A DNA stretch of 64,000 nt, taken from the NCBI GenBank assembly GCA_050084985.1, contig JBITNC010000001.1, forward strand, positions 50,220,001 through 50,284,000, in the 5' to 3' direction. Within the stretch, counting starts at the first letter, position 1. Each line of letters opens with the position of its first letter. The DNA comes from Nageia nagi (taxonomy: Eukaryota > Pinophyta). The notes below the pieces were generated by a model. It made no database searches and had not been told where the DNA came from. It saw only the letters and a list, made by a program, of their open reading frames with translations. Shown here piece after piece: positions 57,568 through 64,000 of the stretch. Position numbers and translations under genes: made by a program.

Positions 57568-58042
57568 TGAAGGAATTAGACCTACTCTAATTCTCAAGGT
57601 CCAAGACTAGGAAACTCAATCATTCAACATAACACCATTCACACAAGATAACACAAATATAATGTGGTTCCTCCCTCCTTGGGAGTACATCCACAACTAG
57701 TTCTCAATTCTCAATCTATGCACCTCTTACTACAATTCTCTTTCTCTCCTACACAAACTAGTAGAGTAAACTTACTCCAAATTTAGTTATGTTACAAGAG
57801 GAGAGGCCCTCTATTTATAGCTTGAGAGTACCTCCCTAACCTCCCTTTAACCCAAGGGTAAGGTTAGGGTTACAATAAATGTATCACCTAACTTTAACCT
57901 ACCAACTAACCACATGGTAAGGTCAAAGTCTACATAATAAAGAATTCAATTAATCCCTTAATGTATCTACATATCCTTTAAATGATTAATTGAATTTACA
58001 AGGAGTTTAGATATTCACAATATTTCATTACAAATTCTAACA
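57568..58042 (-). repeat. Copia-3 5' LTR (475 bp)
   Basis: Ends TGTTAG...CTTCA in the minus sense. The TATA box is GCTATAAATAG in the minus sense (plus 57811-57821), followed by a GGGCCTCTCC stretch that would lie near the start of transcription. Flanked by ATCCC on its outer side. Confidence 0.95.
57811..57821 (-). promoter_or_regulatory. TATA box of Copia-3 5' LTR
   Basis: GCTATAAATAG in the minus sense, identical in the 3' LTR (about 49431-49441). Confidence 0.75.
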
Positions 58043-58047
58043 ATCCC

Positions 58048-58655
58048 ATGAAGTATTATCCACTATTGTACTTTCATCAAGAGAAAGTGAAATAAATTGT
58101 GATTTTTTAAAACTTTCTTTTAAATTCTCAATCTCAACCATTGATAAACATTTTGCCATTTCCCAAGCACTTATTTCTGACTAATGTTTTTGTGGTATGT
58201 TTTGTAATGAAACCATTTATCATTTATAAAATCAAAAATAGGTTTGTTCTATTTAAGAATATGAAAGATACTACAGAAATGAGTAAATTTTGTTGACCTT
58301 TTTCAATCAGTAATTTTTCAAAACGTGTTTCTAGTGTTCCACCTTTCCCTTGTAGATCTTGTTTTTCCGTGGTGTACTTCTCATATTCTGTCTAATATCA
58401 TAAGTGATTGCACTCATCTTCGGTTTTATCCCTACAACACTTAATTATTTGTCCATTTTCATTTGTTTTGTTGTAATATAATTTATCATAATATTTTTGG
58501 ATTGTATCTATTTTTAGTTGCATTTGATGTTCTCTTTTTATTGCCCAAAAACATATTTTACATTTGCATTTTGTTGGATCATTTCCATCACCTAGGTTAA
58601 TTGGTTCAATGAAAAGATTTTTTGTTGCCCAGTCAACATGAAAAACTCTTCGAAT
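58048..58655 (-). pseudogene. hAT-like transposase, N-terminal part
   Basis: The minus-strand frame reads RVFHVDWATKNLFIEPINLG, then KCKCKICFWAIKREHQMQLK, a Cys-rich zinc-finger-like N-terminus as in plant hAT-like/DUF4371 proteins. After stops come EKYTTEKQDLQGKGGTLETR and FEKLLIEKGQQNLL. The last part before the Copia-3 junction is ISLSLDESTIVDNTSW, the conserved SLDE(T/S)TD segment. Protein chemistry in the family: cut-and-paste transposition. The protein continues at 49185. Confidence 0.72.
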
Positions 58656-59176
58656 AGTCTATTTCGTGCTTCTTTTTCTTTTCAACTTGCAATTACTTTT
58701 CTCTATAGATTTTTTGTAGATTTGTTTGTACATTTTTCGATAGATGTGTTAGGAATATCATCATGTGAAAGTGCTTCATTTGTATGGTACTCAATTGCAA
58801 GTGGGTATACATCAATTGCAACAAAAACATTATTATCAGGTGGCACATGATTATTGGGGTTTTCTGCATATTGAATATAAAATGATTTCTCTTATAATTC
58901 AACCTTCACATTGTATTTTATTTATTTTGAAGATAAAACATTTGGAATTGCAAGTCTTACATAAAAGATTACAAATAAGTAAGATAAGTACTTATATTAC
59001 TTAAAGATGTCTGTTGAGTTGCTTTATTTTATGATTGTCCATGGGAAAAATAAGATAATATACCCTTTTTCGTCCTTTTTGGCTATTGTTCCTAGATTCC
59101 ATAGTATTTGCAATTATCACACGAATCAAATTTTTGTCATATTGTACCAAACATAGGTAGAATTAGAAAGCCATTG
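58656..59176 (-). other. Upstream region of the hAT-like transposase
   Basis: No recognised domain. The overlapping frames at 58638-59004 on both strands show no family and are probably chance or degraded exon sequence. Confidence 0.35.
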
Positions 59177-59260
59177 AATCGTATGAAGGCAATCTGCTAC
59201 CGTGCGAAGATAGGATGCTACCGTCTGGAGGCATCTTGCCACCGTTCGATGGCATTTGCC
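59177..59260. repeat. 21-bp minisatellite, right subterminal array (4 units)
   Basis: Units TACCGTGCGAAGATAGGATG+C, TACCGTCTGGAGGCATCTTG+C and CACCGTTCGATGGCATTTGC+C match the 21-bp units at 28256 and 29962. In the minus sense one frame reads MPSNGGK MPPDGSI LSSHGSR. Because the unit is nearly palindromic, its orientation cannot be decided. Confidence 0.82.
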
Positions 59261-59746
59261 TTCAATGCTTTTAATCAGTGACAAACATGTCTTTACACAA
59301 TGGCAGATTGTAAATACAACTACAAATATTACAAAACATAACAAGAATAAGATCTCACCAATTATTGCAATTGTCTTAAGATCTTTTGTTAATACACTTG
59401 ATGCTCACTCAAATCGTTTGAGTTTTCTAAAACATCTAGTAGCAAATAACAATGGATGTATCAAATTTAGATTACAATATTTATATTAGGCGATTTAGTC
59501 AAAATATAAATAATAATTTATAATTTCAAGGTGAAGTCGGTTATTTATTATTTCTAAATATTGATGAGAGAATAAAAAATTAATTTAAAATATTGATTTG
59601 ACTTGGCAATCCATTCCGCAAAAAAATTGGCAATAAGGGTGTTATTGTAACTCGAAAATTTTGCCAATTACAATTTTAAGAATCTTTAAAATTCATTTAT
59701 TAGCAAATATTTGTGGCTAAAATAAACCCTGATTAAAAAAATTATC
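59261..59746. other. Right end of the insertion complex
   Basis: AT-rich and non-coding. The reverse complement from 59732 (CAGGGTTTATTTTA) has weak similarity to sequence after 28034 and may be a decayed terminal inverted repeat. Confidence 0.35.
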
Positions 59747-60800
59747 AAGACAATCACCTCTTACAACTATTTGGGTGTGCTCTTCATAGGTCCTACTTTC
59801 AACTTGATCCCAACCTCCTAGAACATATTGAATAAAGGCTTTATTGCAATTGTCACACTTGAGAGAGAATGTTTTCAACTGTATTTCCAAGAAATCATGA
59901 CAAAAATTAAATTCTTTCATGCTCTTGCTTCTCCAACCTTGCTTTATGGATGTAAGGTTTGGGTACCTAACTTGAGACACTTTGGTTAGGTGTGCATTAA
60001 GAGGCTTTTGGTCAATATGCTCTCAAAATCCATTTGAGCTATAAGAATTATCTCTCATTCCATCATTTTGGTTGAATTTGATGCATACCCAATGTTGGAT
60101 CTTGTAATATTCTATATTATTAGGTTTTTGAATAGGATCCATCACATGATTTCAATAGCTCCTAACTCAAAAAGGTGCCCTCTCTTAACACTCAAACCTC
60201 AATGCAACTTGTAAGTAAAAGCATTTTTTGGTTTAGCACTAAAAAGCCACATCTCTCTTGCAATCCATATGCCTAGACATTAAGCAATCACCTCCCTCTT
60301 AACTTCCAAACAAGACCTCTAATCCTTCTACCAAAGATTTGAACAAAAGGATCAAGAAGGAAATCTCTTTGGCTTACTTGAGGACAACATAGATTGAACT
60401 ACAAAAACCGCTTTCACTAAAGCTCTTGCATTATCATCAAGTTTACATGAATCTATAAAATGGCGCTATTATCATTCTTGATTACATCAAACTACACATA
60501 TCACATGGTCTTCATTTTCCTCTTAGTTAAATAAAGGTTTGTTCACACTTGCTTTGTATCAAAGATAAAACACCATATCCTTAAAGACTAACATATATGC
60601 AAATCATACAATAGGGAACTTGAGAATGAAGATTATTTCATATTGATTTATCCCATCTACTATGAAATTTGAGGTCAATTCCACTGCTTATTCAGAGATG
60701 CCCACACTTTGAAATCATGGATGATTTATAAAGACCAAAAATGCATAACACTATTAGAGAAGCTACTCACCTCAAACAAAAAGTGATCACTGATAGATCC
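59747..60800 (+). pseudogene. RTE-like LINE, piece 3 of 3: RT thumb and C-terminal zinc-finger region
   Basis: The plus frame opens with TITSYNYLGVLFIGPTFNL, NKGFIAIVTLERECFQLYFQ, and ASPTLLYGCKVWVPNL (59755-59960). This directly follows the LIETI at the end of piece 2. It then continues through VEFDAYPMLDL-like sequence and ends with CKSYNRELENEDYFILIYPI and a FRDAHTLKSW stretch (60598-60740), the Cys/His region at the LINE C-terminus. The minus frame at 59717-59980 is a shadow. Confidence 0.85.
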
Positions 60801-61379
60801 TACAACACGTGTTCCAAACTTATCGCATCTTAGTTTCAACCATAAGAAACTACAAATTAGAAGCATCACATGAACTTTGAAGTCTTTAGAAGGATTACAC
60901 ATCAACACATTACTATTAAACCCACTAAGCTTACTTCCTTTGGTTGCAACATCATGAGCTTCTTTTCGGACCTCAAATATTGAAAGAACCTATCGACTCT
61001 CCATATGTAAACTTTCTACTTCAATCATACTTGTTGTAATTGACATTCTTTTTCGTCTACTTCTCACTCTTTACACATCAAAGCTGCTCTAGGCACTCTT
61101 TTGCTTTTCTTGTATGTATTTATCTATAATCCCATTGACCATTTTTTTTTATCATATGCAAACATTAATATCGAATATCAATTTCAATTTATTCTAACTT
61201 ATTGTTCTGAGACGACTCCTACTAACAATTGGGATATCATTGCATTCTATCCTTATCTCCTACCTTTGAGAATTACCAAAATTTTCTTAGGCTACCTCTT
61301 GGTGTTTGGGCTTTTCGAACTATCTCCTTTTTTGACCTGGCTTTTGTGTTTAAGCTCAAGCTTGACAACAAATTTATAA
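60801..61379. other. No gene recognised
   Basis: Probably the LINE 3' region and older DNA. Overlapping plus frames at 61101-61453 have no recognisable family. Confidence 0.35.
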
Positions 61380-61850
61380 ACCTCGCCAATTGTTTTGAAC
61401 TCGAGGAGGTCCATGTCTTCCCGCATGAACCAATGCAAACCACTTATATTTAAGAATCAAGTGCTTCTCAACATCTTGGATGCCAAGTTTTGCAAACAAA
61501 TAATTAAAAAGGTCAATCTAGTTTTGCTCAGACTATTCCTTACATTGATGCAGTTGTTGTCAATGCATGTATTGGTCATCATAAGCACCCACAGGATAGT
61601 ATTCATTCTTCATAAGCTTCCCATTTGAAGTGATTCATTTTTCACAACTTTCATGAAATCTTCCCATGTGAAATGATAATGTTTATTATGATTGGTGTAG
61701 ATCCCATCAATGTTTGACAAGCAAAGTTGCTTTGAGAAGAGAAAAGGTGATTTTCTCATTGTCAAAGAAATGATTATGGAGAGATAAGAGCTTAACTGGT
61801 CTGGTCAGTTTTACACAATTTGACTTGCCTTTAAAAGTTCCGAATGTTCA
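61380..61850 (-). pseudogene. Retrotransposon gag fragment
   Basis: The minus frame reads KLTRPVKLLSLHNHFFDNEK, ITFSLLKATLLVKH, then GAYDDQYMH and IDLFNYLFAKLGIQDVEKHL, ending HGPPRVQNNW. This has the form of a plant LTR-retrotransposon gag (capsid helices with LHDxxF and YEDQYxxW blocks). The stops (TGA, TAA, TAG) are all one transition away from Trp, Arg or Gln codons. No downstream protease is seen. The plus frames at 61395-61628 are shadows. Confidence 0.55.
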
Positions 61851-62170
61851 TATTCATCTAAAACTTTTTTTAAGGTGTTTGAATGCTCAAGCGTCACACA
61901 AAGGAGGAAGAAGAGTGAGGATTTACCAATGGAATCTGTTGCAAGATCTACAAGAACTGGTCTCACATTTGCTTCTTCTAACACTCCAAAGCTTCATTCA
62001 CTATTTTCTTGAATGGATCAACTATCTGGGTGTTGTCTGTTGCCATTTAATATCGTCTAACTCAACTAGGCAGATAGTCAGAAGAGTTGTGCATTTCAAG
62101 TCTAAAGTGTTGATAGCCTGATCTCATTTTGGGGAACACACACTTGCAACAGAAACTTTTTGATACCATT
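61851..62170 (-). other. Leader of the gag fragment with a PBS-like site
   Basis: The minus strand reads TGGTATCAAAAAG at about 62158-62170, similar to the Met-tRNA PBS in its first eight bases. A short MATDNTQIVDPFKK frame starts nearby (about 62045). Sequence to the right (62171-62450) could be the LTR; no second copy lies in the window. Confidence 0.35.
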
Positions 62171-63430
62171 GATCTAGTGCTTCTCAGTTTACTTACCAAA
62201 CTAATAGTAAAAAATAACAACGAAAACAATACAGCAAATAAACAGAGTGCCAGAACAAAAGACAGAGAGAAGAGCTAAATCACAATTTACTGAAGAGACT
62301 AAATGAAAAACTGCATTCAATAAAAGAATAATAAAGAATTGCAATGCAAAGCAATGGACTTTTGAGGAGATAAAAAGAATAGACAGATGACAATATTGAG
62401 CAATCTTTAAAACGAGATGTGAAGTTGCATGATTGTATCCTGGCACTTTGTAGGCTATGGAATCTTTGTTGAATCTCCCTAAAAAGAGATACGAACAAAA
62501 TGTTTATAAGGATGAATGACAATTGGGCTTCCGCAAGCGACTGCTGAATTTGAACTATTGTGAAATGCTTTGTTATTCTGTCGAAATATCAGAAAGCAAT
62601 CGACTAACATGTCTACAGAAAAGTTCCGGTAAGTCAGAAACACAGACTGGACAAGCCGACAGGACTCCAAAAAAGTTTCAGATTGTGCAATAGGGTAGAA
62701 AACAAGCCCGAAAGGAAGAAATGTACGGGAAAACCCAATATCACATTAATGGACCGAAACTAAGAGGCATGAGTCCGACATGTTGTCAAAGGCTGAACTC
62801 TTATATCCTGGACATCTGCCTGAATTACATGCATAGAACTTTCAGTGTTTCTGCGAGACCAAACTAATTAGACCAACATCATCTTCATCGATGGGCACTT
62901 TCCAAATGTATGCATAGATTCTCTCCTTCAATTTCTACCTCTTAAATGCTTCAAATACTCATATTTGGACTGTTGAAAATTAGAATATCAATACAACACA
63001 AAAACAAACCTATCAAGCAAAGTCATTTATCAATTTCGTAAATTTGCAAGGAACATTTGTTGAACCAGTTACCATTACCCACAACTCACAACCCTTTCTT
63101 GTATTGAAAGCAACCTTCCACTCATCACCTCCTCAGAATTTGTTCTGACAGTAGCTACTGTTAGATCTGTTTCTAAAACGTAATTTGCACCACTTGGAGA
63201 GTCCAAGGATTTTTCCTTGGTGAAGTAAACCTATATTTCAAGGCACACTTGCTAACTGCTCTTGAAACTTACATATTATTCAAATCCATACATCTTTCGT
63301 ATGACCAATACTAAAAGTGAACATGGGGTAAAGCTTTCTCTAAATAACCCCTTTTTAAGAAATTGGTAACCTCATCATTCTCTGCTCAAATCTAAGGGCA
63401 ACAATATCTAGGAGGCTTTCAATAAGTATC
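62171..63430. other. Mixed-composition sequence, no gene assigned
   Basis: 62450-62900 is less AT-rich, with CpG-containing words, and resembles untranslated or promoter sequence of a host gene in the minus sense, but no clear coding block was found. Confidence 0.35.
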
Positions 63431-63451
63431 ACAACAATTTGATGGATAATT

Positions 63452-63716
63452 CATGTAGTGTTAAATCGTTTGAAAAGTTTGTGAGGAATACATCAAGATA
63501 CTCGAAAACCTTAACTTCTGAAGGAAGCTTTTCTTCAAGAAATTCCTTGCCAACCTCTTTTGCTACCAGAGCATGGCACATTATTTCTATTACAGTTTTA
63601 ACCCATCTTCTAATGATACAAGTAACATATTCTTGTGTTCTTCCTTGTAGTAAGGAAACAAGTCTCCTTTCATCCTTGGAGAATATGCAACTATATTTCT
63701 TTCCATCATGTTAAGA
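63452..63716 (-). other. Unidentified open frame, possible exon
   Basis: The minus strand carries an uninterrupted frame of about 88 codons: YSCIFSKDERRLVSLLQGRT, EYVTCIIRRWVKTVIEIMCH, then KEVGKEFLEEKLPSEVKVFE and a TGA near 63450. It has a protein-like composition but no family I recognise. A strong acceptor-like sequence (TTTCTGCTATTCGCAG, plus about 63740-63755) lies upstream, and an alternative open frame starts from it (MTKMVGNLNMMERNIVAYS). Which frame is real, if any, is unclear. Confidence 0.3.
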
Positions 63717-63798
63717 TTTCCTACCATTTTTGTCATCTGCGAATAGCAGAAAGAGCTAATAGCAGATTAGAAAACTAAGAATAAGTGAGAACTAAGAG

Positions 63799-63872
63799 CT
63801 TACCCTCAATGTATTGTGGCACAGATAATCAGGGTCTTCATTCCCATGACAATATAAAGAATTATGCCATAA
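63799..63872 (-). other. Possible exon with donor site at the window edge
   Basis: The minus strand reads LWHNSLYCHGNEDPDYLCHN, then TLR and GTAAGC (plus about 63795-63802), a good plant donor. An AG acceptor (CTCCTAAG) precedes it. Short, so weak evidence. Confidence 0.25.
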
Positions 63873-64000
63873 GGTATGAGCTTAGGAGGAAATTTGTTTT
63901 TATCAAGCTATTGATGTTCCTGGTTGAAGCATGGGATGAAATTGACAGTCAAGAAAGCCAGTTAACACGGTTCTGTAAATCATCACATTCAATAATATAC

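Larger units (their letters stand above)
49186..58042 (-). mobile_element. Copia-3: full-length young Ty1/copia element carrying host gene fragments
   Basis: LTRs of 476 bp (49186-49661) and 475 bp (57568-58042) are about 98% identical by eye. The flanks are ATCCC on both sides (49181-49185 and 58043-58047). PBS, gag, protease, integrase, RT, RNase H and polypurine tract are all on the minus strand in copia order. At 8.86 kb it is much longer than a usual copia element, because the 5' leader is 3.2 kb and contains a PPR fragment and a peptidase-like fragment. The polyprotein is full length in order but carries about ten stops and one frameshift. Confidence 0.95.
27825..59746 (-). mobile_element. 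Insertion complex in the LINE, probably an hAT-like DNA transposon swollen by nested elements
   Basis: The LINE frame stops at 27824 and resumes at 59755. The interval is flanked by GAGACAAT (27817-27824) and AAGACAAT (59747-59754), an 8-bp repeat with one mismatch, the duplication size typical of hAT. Inside lie three minus-strand pieces of an hAT-like transposase and 21-bp repeat arrays about 430 and 490 bp from the two ends. Exact terminal inverted repeats are not clear. Weak similarity exists between the sequence after 28034 (AAGGGTTTTTTATC) and the reverse complement before 59732 (CAGGGTTTATTTTA). All other elements from 28 to 59.7 kb are nested in it. Confidence 0.55.

Noticed and set aside
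28256-59260. Inverted orientation of the left and right 21-bp arrays
   Set aside because: The unit is nearly palindromic and matches about equally well in both orientations, so no orientation can be claimed.
59717-59980. Minus-strand 87-aa frame with a CDNC motif
   Set aside because: The plus strand encodes clear LINE RT sequence here, so this is a shadow.

Overview
The window looks like nuclear DNA of a seed plant with a large, transposon-swollen genome. It is AT-rich and has no bacterial-style operons. Nearly every recognisable protein fragment comes from a plant transposon family: Ty1/copia, Ty3/gypsy including a Tat-type element, L1-like and RTE-like LINEs, a tRNA-derived SINE and a hAT-like transposase of the DUF4371 type. 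A conifer-like gymnosperm is my guess from the nesting and the element types; the sequence does not prove it. I found no intact single-copy host gene. Low-confidence exon-like pieces lie at the right edge.

Left part (1-19.8 kb). Copia-1 lies on the minus strand and is cut by the window start (5' LTR 5183-5463). A decayed Tat-type gypsy element on the plus strand follows (about 6.1-12.3 kb). It keeps gag, protease, RT and two RNase H domains but no integrase, and ends in an LTR that stops at 12309. Next is an L1-like LINE on the minus strand (12.3-14.2 kb), then mostly non-coding DNA with 59-bp and 49-bp tandem repeats.

Centre (19.8-60.8 kb). This is one nested stack. A single RTE-like LINE on the plus strand appears in three pieces: 19815-20911, 27281-27824 and 59747-about 60800. 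The first break is a complete old copia element, Copia-2 (20912-27280), with 249-bp LTRs and the target duplication GAATA. The second break is 31.9 kb long (27825-59746) and is flanked by an 8-bp near-perfect repeat (GAGACAAT / AAGACAAT), the size hAT elements make. Inside it are three pieces of a minus-strand hAT-like transposase: N-terminus 58048-58655, middle 48850-49185 and C-terminus 32099-33268. The transposase has itself been split by a Tat-family LTR (33274 to about 35 kb), a pol-less gypsy element (35866-45830), a plant-mobile-domain pseudogene (46.3-48.2 kb) and a young copia element, Copia-3 (49186-58042).

The most striking element is Copia-3. It has 475/476-bp LTRs that are about 98% identical and a perfect ATCCC duplication. 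Its 3.2-kb 5' leader carries pieces of two unrelated host genes in the sense direction: a pentatricopeptide-repeat (PPR) fragment (56694-56894) and a piece resembling the N-terminal region of a chloroplast carboxyl-terminal-processing peptidase (about 55896-56100). This looks like gene capture by an LTR retrotransposon.

Right part (60.8-64 kb). This holds a minus-strand gag fragment with a PBS-like site and, at the edge, minus-strand open frames with plausible splice sites that I could not identify.

Other signals of interest are a near-palindromic 21-bp minisatellite at three sites in the hAT-like complex (two of them near its ends), a 59-bp array in the gypsy LTRs, and a similar 62-bp array in that element's leader.
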